A stretch of 64,000 nt of DNA from Echinicola marina (GTDB taxonomy: Bacteria; Bacteroidota; Bacteroidia; Cytophagales; Cyclobacteriaceae), in contig NZ_CP080025.1 in NCBI RefSeq assembly GCF_020463795.1, positions 2,973,501 through 3,037,500 of the forward strand, in the 5' to 3' direction. The position numbers were made by a program, and so were the translations under genes. Of this stretch, positions 39,030 to 46,730 are shown one piece after another (position 1 is the stretch's first letter; each line of letters starts with the position of its first letter). Under the pieces are notes generated by a model, which ran no database searches, had not been told where the DNA came from, and worked only from the letters and a program-made list of their open reading frames with translations.

Positions 39030-39057
39030 TCAAACGTTTGCATTTTTGCTCGTTTGA
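39030..39057. promoter_or_regulatory. Repeated CAAACG/CGTTTG sites upstream of susC
   Basis: A perfect 10-bp palindrome CAAACGTTTG (39031-39040) and a further CGTTTGA (39051-39057), in inverted order to TCAAACG (39030-39036), lie 36-63 bp before the susC start. They are candidates for the binding site of the regulator encoded at 39264 or of another locus regulator. This is inference from symmetry and position. Confidence 0.45.
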
Positions 39058-39263
39058 GACTGAAAAGGTAGAGGAAAGAAGAAAAAACTACGTTAAAAAA
39101 TGTAAAATCTTGGCTGTTTGACTAGGGGTTAGGGCGGATAAATTAGACTGTAATTAGCGGTTTAATACCATGTGAAAATGGCTTATTTTAGCTTTTTAAG
39201 CATTTTTACAGTTTAGCGTCACGCTATAATACTATTAGGGGATTTAATGGAGGATTATAAGGC

Positions 39264-41147
39264 TTACTTCGACTTTTCTTTCTCTTCCTCCATCATCAAG
39301 ATGTCATACCAGTGAGGAGATTCCAACTGTAAGGCTTCAATGTTTTGCTTGGTTTTCTTTCTGAAGTTCCAAACTGTATTTTTACGAATATCCAAAAGTT
39401 CTGATAGCTGTTCTAAGGTTTGTTTTTCAGTATTGGCAATAATATCGTAAGCGATATAAAAGGCCTTTTCCAAGGGGAATTTTACTCCATGAAAGATAGT
39501 GCCTGCGGTTACCGAGTCAATATGGCCGCAACGGCTACATCTGCGGGTGAAGAGTTTTGGCCCTTTGGAGCTTTTGGTGTATTTGCAGTTTCTGCATATG
39601 AAGCCATTGCCCCATTTGAATTCTTCTAGGTGCCTTAAACAAGCGGATTGGTCTGGGAAGATACGTTGAAATTCGTCATAGGAGAGCAACTGGTTCGTTA
39701 ATCTGGCCTGAAAAGAAGCCTTGATACTGCTTTTTAGCCTCCAGTTATCTTTATCCAAAAGGGAATTTATCCGTTTGATTTCTTCATCTTTTTCCATGAG
39801 TTGATGGTTATATTCTTCCAGCAAACTGTTTTTTTGTTCCAGCTCTTGGGTCCTTTCTTGGACTTTGAGTTCCAACTCCCGGTTTACTTTTTCCTTTAGG
39901 GCATAATTTACTTCTATTTGTTTTATGGTTCTTTTCAAGGCCCTGTCCCTGTTATCTTTTAATATTCTGATCCTGTCCCCCAGAGCAAATGTCAAAAGTA
40001 GCATCTCTAAAAGGAAAGCGATGTGTAGGCTATAATAAACCATGGTCATATGAGGGATAATAGCGGCATTTACCAAGACTTTTATCACCACTCCAACGAA
40101 TAATACACCATATGCAAATACAAAGAAGCGAGCAACTTTATAGCCTTGGTACCAAATGTAAATACTAGCCGTGAAAATGAAAAAGAAGGGAATAATGTCG
40201 TAATATTTGATCTCAAACAGTTTTTGGTCAAAAAACAGTCCGATAAGAAAGAGCAAAGACTTTATTCCCAAAATGGCCAACAGGGAATAATGGAGTTTGG
40301 GCGTACGGTATTTGGTGTTGAGAAATTTGATGGAAAACATAATCGCCCACAGCACAATGGAGTAATTGAAAACTCCATTGGCTATTTGGTTCCATTCAGG
40401 GTAGTTGGGCCAAAGATACTGAAAGGCTATTCCGTCTACGCACATGGCATAAATACCCACGCTGACCAAATAGAAGGAATAATAGAGGTATTTGATTTCA
40501 CGAACTGCCGCATACACTAAAAGGTTGTAAAGCCCTATGATGGCGATCATTCCATAAAAGATGCCGTAGACAAAGTATTCATTCAATGCATAGAAAATGA
40601 AGCGGTTTAAGGAGCGGATGGCAATGCGAATATCCGCTTTTTGACTGGAGCGGATTTTAACATAATAGTTAGAAATCCCTTCAGAAGCATTTTCTATGAT
40701 TATTTCAAAGTTTTTATGTCTGAAATTACGTATGCCAAAAGGAACGGCATCACCTAGGACGATTTTTTTATAATTACCATTATCTTGAGGAGCATATATT
40801 TCTACCAGGTCCATGGTTTGATCATAAAACTCCATCAACCATTTTTTGCTGCTTTCAGGGGTTTTGTCAATAGAAAGTTTTACCCAATAGGTATGGTTGA
40901 TATCGAACTTGTTCTTATTGAATGAAGGTCTGATTTTGAAATTGTCCTGAAACCTCGGTTGGATGATCTGATGGAAAGTAAGGAGATTACTGCTGTCTTC
41001 GAAGAACTCCAATTGTGATATGGAAAAAATCCTTTCCTGAAGGTTGTCATCAATTTTAAGTGTAGAACTTCCAGAGATCCTTTGGGCAGATAGCTGATGA
41101 GTGGATATAAAGGCAGATAGGAAGATGATATAAATAAGTTTTCTCAC
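39264..41147 (-). CDS. 7TMR-DISM membrane sensor fused to an IS1595-transposase-type zinc ribbon and HTH
   Basis: A 627-aa protein with a signal peptide (1-22), a periplasmic 7TMR-DISM extracellular domain (about 30-170; HTYWVKLSIDKTPESSKKWL, EIYAPQDNGNYKKI), seven predicted membrane helices (about 185-395), a coiled coil (about 395-475, ELELKVQERTQELEQKNSLL), and a cytoplasmic end that is the surprise. Residues about 504-560 form a zinc ribbon (CRNC 518-521, CSRC 537-540) followed by SVTAGTIFHGVKFPLEKAFY, the hallmark of the IS1595-type transposase zinc-binding domain, then an HTH-like segment (576-604, TLEQLSELLDIRKNTVWNFR). There is no DDE nuclease domain. It probably binds a glycan signal outside and DNA or a partner inside, controlling the adjacent polysaccharide locus; that role is inferred from position. 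Confidence 0.85.
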   Translation of the reverse strand: MRKLIYIIFLSAFISTHQLSAQRISGSSTLKIDDNLQERIFSISQLEFFEDSSNLLTFHQIIQPRFQDNFKIRPSFNKNKFDINHTYWVKLSIDKTPESSKKWLMEFYDQTMDLVEIYAPQDNGNYKKIVLGDAVPFGIRNFRHKNFEIIIENASEGISNYYVKIRSSQKADIRIAIRSLNRFIFYALNEYFVYGIFYGMIAIIGLYNLLVYAAVREIKYLYYSFYLVSVGIYAMCVDGIAFQYLWPNYPEWNQIANGVFNYSIVLWAIMFSIKFLNTKYRTPKLHYSLLAILGIKSLLFLIGLFFDQKLFEIKYYDIIPFFFIFTASIYIWYQGYKVARFFVFAYGVLFVGVVIKVLVNAAIIPHMTMVYYSLHIAFLLEMLLLTFALGDRIRILKDNRDRALKRTIKQIEVNYALKEKVNRELELKVQERTQELEQKNSLLEEYNHQLMEKDEEIKRINSLLDKDNWRLKSSIKASFQARLTNQLLSYDEFQRIFPDQSACLRHLEEFKWGNGFICRNCKYTKSSKGPKLFTRRCSRCGHIDSVTAGTIFHGVKFPLEKAFYIAYDIIANTEKQTLEQLSELLDIRKNTVWNFRKKTKQNIEALQLESPHWYDILMMEEEKEKSK

Positions 41148-41228
41148 AATTTACCCCAGGTTATATGGATGTTGAACAGAAAGTGATTTTAGGATAAAAT
41201 ACAATCAATTATCGATTGCTTTATAAAG

Positions 41229-41236
41229 CAAAGGTA
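41229..41236 (-). promoter_or_regulatory. Possible -7 element for the membrane regulator gene
   Basis: On the minus strand TACCTTTG matches the Bacteroidota -7 box and would start mRNA about 75 nt before the regulator ATG. No good -33 TTTG was found, so the call is tentative. Confidence 0.35.
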
Positions 41237-41293
41237 AATATTTATAAATTGCTTTTGGAATCTACTTGTTTTATCCTGCAAAAGCGATGTTTG

Positions 41294-42199
41294 ATGAGTC
41301 AAAAAATGAAGACAATAAATCCCAAAGATATTTCAGTAGCAGACTTTCATAGTTATATGTTGGGAGCAATAGTTCCAAGGCCCATAGCCTTTGCAAGCAC
41401 TATTGATGCCAATGGTCAGGTAAATCTTAGCCCTTTTAGTTTTTTTAATGCCTTTGGTTCCAATCCGCCCATTTTGATTTTTTCTCCTGCGAGAAGAGTG
41501 AGGGACAACACCACAAAACACAGTTTGGAAAATGTAATGGAAGTCCAAGAAGTGGTTATCAGTATAGTAGACTATAATATGGTACAGCAGATGTCACTAA
41601 GTAGCACCGAATATAGGAAGGGGGTAAATGAATTTGTAAAATCAGGTCTTACACCAGTCGCTTCTGATTTGGTAGGTCCACCTAGGGTGAAGGAATCTCC
41701 GGTAAGTTTTGAGTGCAAGGTGCTGGAAGTAAAGGAAATTGGCCAAGAAGGGGGGGCGGCAAATTTGGTGATTTGTGAAATTTTGTTGGCACATATTGAT
41801 GAGCATATTTTGGGAGTGGATGGGAAGATAGATCCTCATAAATTGGATGCGGTGGCGCGGATGGGCGGTAATTGGTATTGCAGGGCAAGTGGAGCAGCGC
41901 TTTTTGAGGTGGAAAAACCGATCAAGACACTAGGGATAGGAGTGGACCAAATCCCCGAAAGGATACGAATGAGTTCGGTCTTAACGGGTAATGACCTTGG
42001 GTGCTTAGGTAATGTTGAAGAGTTGCCGAGTGAAGAAGAAGTATTTTTATATGGTAATAAACCTGAAATAGAAGAAATGAAAATTCGTTTTCAAAACGAT
42101 GAGGAGAGTCTGATATTTCATTTGCATCAATATGCACAAGAGCTGATCCAAGAGAAAAAAATTATGGAAGCTTGGCTTGTACTGCTTCAATATTATTGA
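41294..42199 (+). CDS. Flavin reductase family protein (FMN-binding split barrel)
   Basis: A 301-aa protein from the ATG at 41294; the frame runs 26 codons further upstream without family resemblance, and Met at 41306 is also possible. The N-terminal half is a flavin reductase-like FMN-binding domain: LGAIVPRPIAFASTIDANGQ, NLSPFSFFNAFGSNPP and SPVSFECKVLEV are its usual blocks. The C-terminal half (about 215-301) is poorly conserved and helical. Members reduce flavins or use FMN in other redox steps; the partner is unknown. Single gene between the regulator and ftsE. Confidence 0.85.
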   Translation: MSQKMKTINPKDISVADFHSYMLGAIVPRPIAFASTIDANGQVNLSPFSFFNAFGSNPPILIFSPARRVRDNTTKHSLENVMEVQEVVISIVDYNMVQQMSLSSTEYRKGVNEFVKSGLTPVASDLVGPPRVKESPVSFECKVLEVKEIGQEGGAANLVICEILLAHIDEHILGVDGKIDPHKLDAVARMGGNWYCRASGAALFEVEKPIKTLGIGVDQIPERIRMSSVLTGNDLGCLGNVEELPSEEEVFLYGNKPEIEEMKIRFQNDEESLIFHLHQYAQELIQEKKIMEAWLVLLQYY

Positions 42200-42200
42200 T

Positions 42201-42911
42201 CTATATCTGATCCTTTTCGAATATGTCAGAAGTTTTGGAATCCAGTAAGAAGCCTTTTTCGCATTTAAGGATTCTATATGGATATTTTTTTAGCAGTTCA
42301 TGATTATGTGTGGCCATCAGTACGGCAGTGCCTTGTTTGTTGATTTCTTGAAAAAGTTTGAAAATTCCATCAGCAACTTCAGGATCCAAATTTCCAGTGG
42401 GTTCATCTGCCAATAAAATGGAAGGTTCGTTCAGCAGTGCCCTTGCAATTACCACACGTTGCTGTTCACCTCCGGATAGTTGATGTGGCATTTTGGTAGC
42501 GGAGCCACCAAGTCCAACTCGCATCAGTACTTCCACCATCCTGGTTTTCATCTTGGACTTTTCTTTCCAGCCAGTGGCACGCATAACGAAATAAAGATTT
42601 TCCGCTACGGTCCGGTCATTGAACAGCTGGAAATCTTGGAATACGATGCCTAGTTTCCTACGAAGGTAAGGGATGTCTTTGGATTTGATTTCCTTGAGGT
42701 TATAACCGGCAATGTGGCCTTCTCCCATCTTTAGGGGCAGGTCAGAATATAGGGTTTTCAATAGGGAGCTTTTTCCGCTGCCTGTCCGGCCTATTAGAAA
42801 TACAAATTCATCCTTATCAATTTCAAAAGTAACATCCTGTAAAATGGCTGTTATGCCCTGAAATATACAGGCTTTGTTTAATCGGACTACGGGCTCGCTG
42901 GAAAATACCAT
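42201..42911 (-). CDS. ftsE: Cell division ABC transporter ATP-binding protein FtsE
   Basis: A 236-aa ABC ATPase that works with FtsX to control cell-wall hydrolases at the division site. Walker A is GRTGSGKSS (about 41-49), the signature LSGGEQQRV (about 144), and Walker B ILLADEPTG with MATHNHELL as the switch. The Q-loop region FQDFQLFNDRTVAENL is typical of FtsE. ftsX is not next to it, which is common in Bacteroidota. It is 9 bp after a small gene (42921) with which it likely forms an operon. Confidence 0.9.
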   Translation of the reverse strand: MVFSSEPVVRLNKACIFQGITAILQDVTFEIDKDEFVFLIGRTGSGKSSLLKTLYSDLPLKMGEGHIAGYNLKEIKSKDIPYLRRKLGIVFQDFQLFNDRTVAENLYFVMRATGWKEKSKMKTRMVEVLMRVGLGGSATKMPHQLSGGEQQRVVIARALLNEPSILLADEPTGNLDPEVADGIFKLFQEINKQGTAVLMATHNHELLKKYPYRILKCEKGFLLDSKTSDIFEKDQI

Positions 42912-42920
42912 AATTTAAAT

Positions 42921-43142
42921 TTACAATTCTAACTTTTGCAATTTGCCAAAAGGAAGCTCTTTGATCAATTTCCCCATTTCTTCTTCTTTGCCTTCCAAGC
43001 CAAACTTTTCTAGGTTTTTGAGCGGACGGTCGGCCCTGAAGTAGGCTACCAGAACAAAGTTTTCATCTCTGATCTGAATATAGTCAGGGATTTTTGCCTT
43101 GCCTTTTACCTTGATGATATACATAGATGGATATTGAATCAA
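42921..43142 (-). CDS. Small conserved-looking protein upstream of ftsE
   Basis: A 73-aa soluble protein (or 67 aa from Met7, MYIIKVKGKAKIPDYIQIRD) with no signal peptide. Alternating hydrophobic residues suggest a small beta-alpha fold. No family is recognised. It is judged real because it is 9 bp upstream of ftsE on the same strand, is well formed, and no competing frame is present. Confidence 0.6.
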   Translation of the reverse strand: MIQYPSMYIIKVKGKAKIPDYIQIRDENFVLVAYFRADRPLKNLEKFGLEGKEEEMGKLIKELPFGKLQKLEL

Positions 43143-43301
43143 TTTTTAGAAAACGAAATTTAAATGATAAGGAGTTCAGATAAAAATATTCTGTCAAAAT
43201 AAAGATGAAAATGATTTGGCCCTATTTTACAAAATCTTTCTCAATAATCGATTGGGTGGGTTTAAGTACTTGTTTATTAATTTACTAATGCCCCTGGTAA
43301 A

Positions 43302-43341
43302 AAAAAATAAGGCATGATAAAAATCATACCTTATTTTTTGC
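43302..43341. terminator. Hairpin in the fsa / small-gene gap
   Basis: An AAATAAGGCATGAT-like arm pairs with ATCATACCTTATTT (one C-A mismatch) and has A/T runs on both sides, so it could stop transcription in either direction. Confidence 0.55.
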
Positions 43342-43345
43342 GTCT

Positions 43346-43401
43346 AAAAACCACCAACCCTCACCACTTTTGTCCAATGGACACTGGCGCATGGTTGGTG
43401 G
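43346..43401 (-). terminator. Terminator after the fructose-6-phosphate aldolase gene
   Basis: On the minus strand, CCACCAACC (43401-43393) pairs with GGTTGGTGG (43359-43351) around a 33-nt loop that itself can fold (TGTCC / GGACA), and TTTTT follows. The nested stem begins 13 bp after the stop codon. Confidence 0.75.
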
Positions 43402-43414
43402 AAAAATATAATGA

Positions 43415-44074
43415 TTATTTACCTGCTGCTTTAGCATGGTCAGCCAAGAATTTGGCCAATCCTGCATCAGTAAGTGGGTGGTTCAATAGGCCTGTGATCA
43501 CATTCAAAGGACAAGTAACCACATCGGCACCGATTTCAGCACATTTGATCAAGTGCATGGTGTGTCTTACTGAAGCGGCCAATACCTGAGTGTCGTAACC
43601 ATAATTTTGGTAGATATGAACGATTTGTTCGATCAACTCTAAACCGTCAAAAGCAATGTCATCCAATCTTCCGATAAATGGAGAAAGATAGGTAGCTCCA
43701 GCTTTGGCAGCGAGGATGGCCTGACCTGGAGAAAATACCAAGGTACAGTTGGTTCTAATGCCTTCGTTGCTGAAATATTTGATGGCTTTTACACCATCTT
43801 TGATCATAGGTACTTTAACTACGATTTTGTCATCAATTTTAGCTAGTTCTTTTCCTTCTTTGATCATTCCCTCAAAGTCGGTAGAAATTACTTCTGCACT
43901 AACTTTATCATCCACAATATCGCAAATAGCTTTATAGTGAGCCTTTACGTTTTCATCTCCTGTGATGCCTTCTTTGGCCATCAATGAAGGATTGGTAGTC
44001 ACCCCATCCAATACGCCTAAATCATAGGCTTCTTTGATTTCAGCAAGATTGGCAGTGTCAATAAAGAATTTCAT
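43415..44074 (-). CDS. fsa: Fructose-6-phosphate aldolase / transaldolase family
   Basis: A 219-aa TalB/FSA-type aldolase, the short form usual for fructose-6-phosphate aldolase or TalC-type transaldolase. From Met at 44074 it starts [20 protein letters not shown] and [13 protein letters not shown], both family signatures; the Schiff-base lysine is in DKIVVKVPM. The frame is open 23 codons further up, but the start here is fixed by homology of the first beta strand. In Bacteroidota such proteins usually serve the non-oxidative pentose phosphate pathway, so transaldolase activity is as likely as aldolase. Confidence 0.9.
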   Translation of the reverse strand: MKFFIDTANLAEIKEAYDLGVLDGVTTNPSLMAKEGITGDENVKAHYKAICDIVDDKVSAEVISTDFEGMIKEGKELAKIDDKIVVKVPMIKDGVKAIKYFSNEGIRTNCTLVFSPGQAILAAKAGATYLSPFIGRLDDIAFDGLELIEQIVHIYQNYGYDTQVLAASVRHTMHLIKCAEIGADVVTCPLNVITGLLNHPLTDAGLAKFLADHAKAAGK

Positions 44075-44110
44075 TTGTAAACGGTTTTGGTTATGTATGA
44101 ATTTGGCTTG

Positions 44111-44144
44111 CAAAGTTAGCCTAATATTTTGAAAGTCGGGCAAA
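44111..44144 (-). promoter_or_regulatory. Promoter of the fsa gene
   Basis: On the minus strand TTTG (44144-44141), a 22-nt spacer and TAACTTTG (44118-44111) fit the Bacteroidota promoter. Transcription would begin near 44105, some 31 nt before the ATG. Confidence 0.55.
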
Positions 44145-44189
44145 AAATATTTAAATGTTTTTATGACACTTAATTGTTAAAACAAAAAA

Positions 44190-44273
44190 GAAGCGGCATC
44201 GCACCGCTACAACCGTCTACCCTTGCTTCCTTCCGGACCTGGGGGAGTTGACAGGAGCTGGTCGTGCCGCTTG
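44190..44273 (-). ncRNA. ffs: Signal recognition particle RNA (small bacterial 4.5S type)
   Basis: On the minus strand the RNA reads GCGGCACGACCAGC at its 5' side, and has the invariant SRP domain IV block GGTCCGGAAGGAAGCA (about 44223-44238) with the GGAA tetraloop and the asymmetric AGCA bulge. The outer ends (GCGGCA / TGCCGC) pair to close the hairpin, and a T run follows the 3' end. It binds Ffh to target membrane proteins. Length about 80 nt is normal for the short form. Ends are approximate. Confidence 0.95.
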
Positions 44274-44277
44274 AATA

Positions 44278-44308
44278 CAAAGGTACGTCAAAAACTTACC
44301 TTTGCAAA
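44278..44308 (-). promoter_or_regulatory. Promoter of the SRP RNA gene
   Basis: On the minus strand TTTG (44308-44305), exactly 19 nt, and TACCTTTG (44285-44278). The predicted start, six bases after the -7 box, falls at about 44272, the expected 5' end of the RNA, so this unit calibrates the other promoter calls in the window. Confidence 0.8.
44297..44304 (+). promoter_or_regulatory. Possible divergent -7 element overlapping the ffs promoter
   Basis: TACCTTTG on the plus strand abuts the -33 box of the ffs promoter, so the two promoters may compete. It would give a 5' UTR of about 100 nt for the lipoprotein gene at 44414. Confidence 0.4.
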
Positions 44309-44413
44309 ATCTCGGTAATAAATATCTCTAACAAGCGGCTAAGGGCTTATGAATCAAAAGAAAAAAATGGCAATATTATTGATTTGACAATAACAGAATC
44401 AAACAGTACAACA

Positions 44414-44707
44414 ATGAAAAAGGTAATTACTATAGTTTGCATGGGCTTGATTTTAGGAGGATGTACAGTCTTCAATAAACAGCCAAAGTATGAGTTAGGA
44501 ATGGAGGAGAGGGATTTTGTGAAGAAACATGATGAGGCCGTCCTTAGTAAATTAGAAGATGGTCAACGAACCTACAGGCTAGTTAGGGACGAACATTTTT
44601 ATGTGTTGTTTACTTTTGAAAACGGGAAACTGATCAAGCTAGAAGAGAAGGAATTACCAAAAGCTTGGCAAGTCCCTCCCGGTCAAAACAATATAGAGGC
44701 CCAGTAA
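44414..44707 (+). CDS. Small lipoprotein, function unknown
   Basis: A 97-aa protein from the ATG at 44414 with a clear lipoprotein signal (MKKVITIVCMGLILGGCTVF, Cys17). The frame is open 50 codons upstream but overlaps the SRP RNA and its promoter, so that part is not coding. The mature part is short and charged (DGQRTYRLVRDEHFYVLFTF, then FENGKLIKLEEKE), reminiscent of small SmpA/BamE-like folds without enough similarity to name it. Confidence 0.65.
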   Translation: MKKVITIVCMGLILGGCTVFNKQPKYELGMEERDFVKKHDEAVLSKLEDGQRTYRLVRDEHFYVLFTFENGKLIKLEEKELPKAWQVPPGQNNIEAQ

Positions 44708-44718
44708 GATGGGAATGA

Positions 44719-44946
44719 TCAGCCCAATCCTTTTAAGTACAAATTAAACTCCAAAGGGCTGCAGGTTTCGAATTCGTCTACCTCAAGATCATCATAGATT
44801 TCTTCGTCGAATTCCATGGTGGTCTTTTCTATTTTCCCATCTGGGTGGATAATCAGTTCTATTCCTGTAAAGTCCTGAGGATTGACTTGCACTAATACCT
44901 TATAATCATCAAAAGTTCTTTTGAAGTATCTTGCCAAATTAGTCAT
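44719..44946 (-). CDS. Small conserved-looking acidic protein
   Basis: A 75-aa cytoplasmic protein rich in Asp and Glu (MEFDEEIYDDLEVDEFET), without signal or membrane segment. No family is recognised. It converges with the lipoprotein gene and has a likely promoter immediately upstream, which supports that it is expressed. Confidence 0.6.
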   Translation of the reverse strand: MTNLARYFKRTFDDYKVLVQVNPQDFTGIELIIHPDGKIEKTTMEFDEEIYDDLEVDEFETCSPLEFNLYLKGLG

Positions 44947-44968
44947 GGAAAACGAGTTGATAAGAGTA

Positions 44969-44976
44969 CAAAGTTA
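44969..44976 (-). promoter_or_regulatory. Possible -7 element for the 75-aa protein gene
   Basis: On the minus strand TAACTTTG matches TAnnTTTG, with a TTTA about 22 nt upstream. It would give a 5' UTR of about 17 nt. Confidence 0.4.
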
Positions 44977-45118
44977 AGCTAATTTTAGTAATTAAGATTA
45001 AACTGAATTTCCTTTAATTCTATGGGATTGTTCAAAGTATGGACACGGTTTTCTACTAATTATTGTATTTGCCTGAATTTTTTGGGATAAATATTTTTTT
45101 TAATATAAAATGCCTTTA

Positions 45119-45126
45119 TATATTTG
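45119..45126 (+). promoter_or_regulatory. Possible -7 element of the trp operon
   Basis: TATATTTG fits TAnnTTTG and would start transcription near 45132, about 10 nt before the leader-peptide ATG. A TTTG at 45081 is too far upstream to be the -33 box, so the promoter is only half supported. Confidence 0.45.
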
Positions 45127-45141
45127 CCTATCGTAAAAATT

Positions 45142-45219
45142 ATGAAACAAAAACATACTCAATATTGGTGGTGGCATACTCAACTTCTGAAAGCGGAAGA
45201 ACAGCATGCTATTGCCTAA
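45142..45219 (+). CDS. trpL: trp operon leader peptide
   Basis: A 25-codon ORF beginning MKQKHTQYWWWHTQ, with three consecutive Trp codons (TGG x3 at 45166-45174), ends 31 bp before a terminator hairpin and 82 bp before trpE. When charged tRNA-Trp is scarce, a ribosome should stall at the Trp codons and prevent the terminator from forming. Three adjacent codons for one of the rarest amino acids, just ahead of a T-tailed hairpin and trpE, leave little doubt about its role. Confidence 0.92.
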   Translation: MKQKHTQYWWWHTQLLKAEEQHAIA

Positions 45220-45290
45220 AATTAGAGCGTAGTAGAACCACATATAATGAGGCTTGCTGGAATTCCCAGTAAGCCTTTTTTATTTTATTT
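45202..45290 (+). promoter_or_regulatory. trp attenuator (antiterminator and terminator)
   Basis: The terminator is GGCTTGCTGG (45251-45260) paired with CCAGTAAGCC (45266-45275, one G-U) followed by a T-rich tail (45276-45290). An alternative antiterminator pairs CAGCATGC (45202-45209) with GCTTGCTG (45252-45259), seven of eight bases, and would remove the upstream half of the terminator. CAGCATGC lies in the last codons of the leader peptide, so a ribosome that reads through covers it, whereas one stalled at Trp leaves it free. Confidence 0.85.
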
Positions 45291-45301
45291 CAATGTTAAC
45301 C

Positions 45302-46714
45302 ATGAGCAAAACGCAAAATTTTAAGATCAAAACTCGCTATAAGAAGTTGCTGGCTGATACTATCACGCCAGTGAGTATTTATCTTCAGGTAAGGGATAAA
45401 TTCAAAAATCCCATTCTCCTTGAAAGTTCTGATTATCATGGACAGGATAATAGTTATTCATATATATGTTTTAATCCAATGGCTACTTTTTCTTTCGATG
45501 GTCTGAAAGTCAAAGAAACCTTACCCTCAGGTGAAAAGTTGCTTTATAAGCTTGAAGAAGGAGAAAAGCTGGTGGATAATTTGAGAAGCTTTTCCAGTAA
45601 GTTTAAGGAGGAAGAAAATAATTTCAAATTTATCTCAAATGGACTTTTTGGTTACATGCAATATGATACCGTCTCCAGTTTTGAGGACATACATTTAAAT
45701 AACACCCAAGCGTCAGAAATTCCACAAGCTTATTATGCGGTGTATAAGAATGTGATAGTGGTGGATCATTTCAAAAATGAACTGCACATCTTTGACCATC
45801 ACATCAATGGTGAAGGTGAAGATAGTATCTCAAAAATTGAAACTCTGCTGAATAATAAAAACATACCTAGCTATTCTTTTCAGCTTGATGGACCTGAGGT
45901 GTCCAATTATACCGACAATGAATTTTTGGACATCTTGCGTCAAGGCAGGGAGCATTGCTTTAGGGGCGATGTATTTCAGATAGTGCTTTCCAGGTCTTTT
46001 ACCACTGGTTTCAAAGGGGATGAATTCAATGTTTACAGGGCATTGAGGTCTGTAAATCCATCACCCTATTTGTTTTATTTTGATTATGGCTCCTACAAAG
46101 TTTTTGGAAGTTCACCAGAAGCGCAAATTGTAGTAAAGGGCAGAAAGGCTACTATTTATCCAATAGCCGGGACATTTAAAAGGACAGGTAATGATTTGGC
46201 TGATGCTGAACTGGCGACCAAGCTTTATGATGATCCAAAGGAAAACTCTGAGCATGTCATGTTGGTGGATTTGGCCAGGAATGATCTTAGCAGATCATCA
46301 GAAAAAGTAGATGTGGAAGTTTTTAAGGAAATCCAATATTATTCCCATGTCATCCATTTGGTATCTAAAGTTACTGGAGTATTGCCGGAGGAAGCCAACC
46401 CTTTACAGTTGGTGGCAGATACATTTCCTGCGGGGACTCTTTCGGGAGCACCAAAGTACAGGGCTATGGAATTAATCGATGAATTGGAAGGGACAAGTAG
46501 GAGGTTTTATGGTGGAGCGATTGGCTTCCTTGGATTTAACGGGGACTTTAACCACGCGATTTTGATTAGGTCCTTTGTTTCTGAAAACAATAAACTACGT
46601 TTCCAAGCTGGGGCTGGTGTGGTCGCCAAGTCTTCTATTGAGAGCGAGCTTCAGGAAGTTGCTAATAAACTGGAAGCCTTGAGGGTTGCGCTAAAGGCAG
46701 CTGAGGAGGTGTGA
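45302..46714 (+). CDS. trpE: Anthranilate synthase component I
   Basis: This subunit makes anthranilate from chorismate with ammonia supplied by TrpG. The protein (470 aa) begins MSKTQNFKIKTRYKKLLADT; Met at 45293 is an alternative, while any start further up would lie inside the attenuator. LLESSD near residue 40 is the tryptophan feedback site. The chorismate-binding half carries GDVFQIVLSRSF, SPEAQIVVKG, IAGTFKRTGND, ENSEHVMLVDLARNDL and FPAGTLSGAPKYRAM. Head of the operon. Confidence 0.96.
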   Translation: MSKTQNFKIKTRYKKLLADTITPVSIYLQVRDKFKNPILLESSDYHGQDNSYSYICFNPMATFSFDGLKVKETLPSGEKLLYKLEEGEKLVDNLRSFSSKFKEEENNFKFISNGLFGYMQYDTVSSFEDIHLNNTQASEIPQAYYAVYKNVIVVDHFKNELHIFDHHINGEGEDSISKIETLLNNKNIPSYSFQLDGPEVSNYTDNEFLDILRQGREHCFRGDVFQIVLSRSFTTGFKGDEFNVYRALRSVNPSPYLFYFDYGSYKVFGSSPEAQIVVKGRKATIYPIAGTFKRTGNDLADAELATKLYDDPKENSEHVMLVDLARNDLSRSSEKVDVEVFKEIQYYSHVIHLVSKVTGVLPEEANPLQLVADTFPAGTLSGAPKYRAMELIDELEGTSRRFYGGAIGFLGFNGDFNHAILIRSFVSENNKLRFQAGAGVVAKSSIESELQEVANKLEALRVALKAAEEV

Positions 46715-46730
46715 TGTATGACTAAAATCA

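Noticed and set aside
39264-41147. An IS1595-type insertion sequence
   Set aside because: Only the zinc ribbon and HTH are present, in frame at the end of a membrane sensor. There is no DDE domain and no terminal repeats were seen.
45063-45272. 69-codon ORF before trpE
   Set aside because: It overlaps the trp leader peptide in another frame and runs into the attenuator stem.
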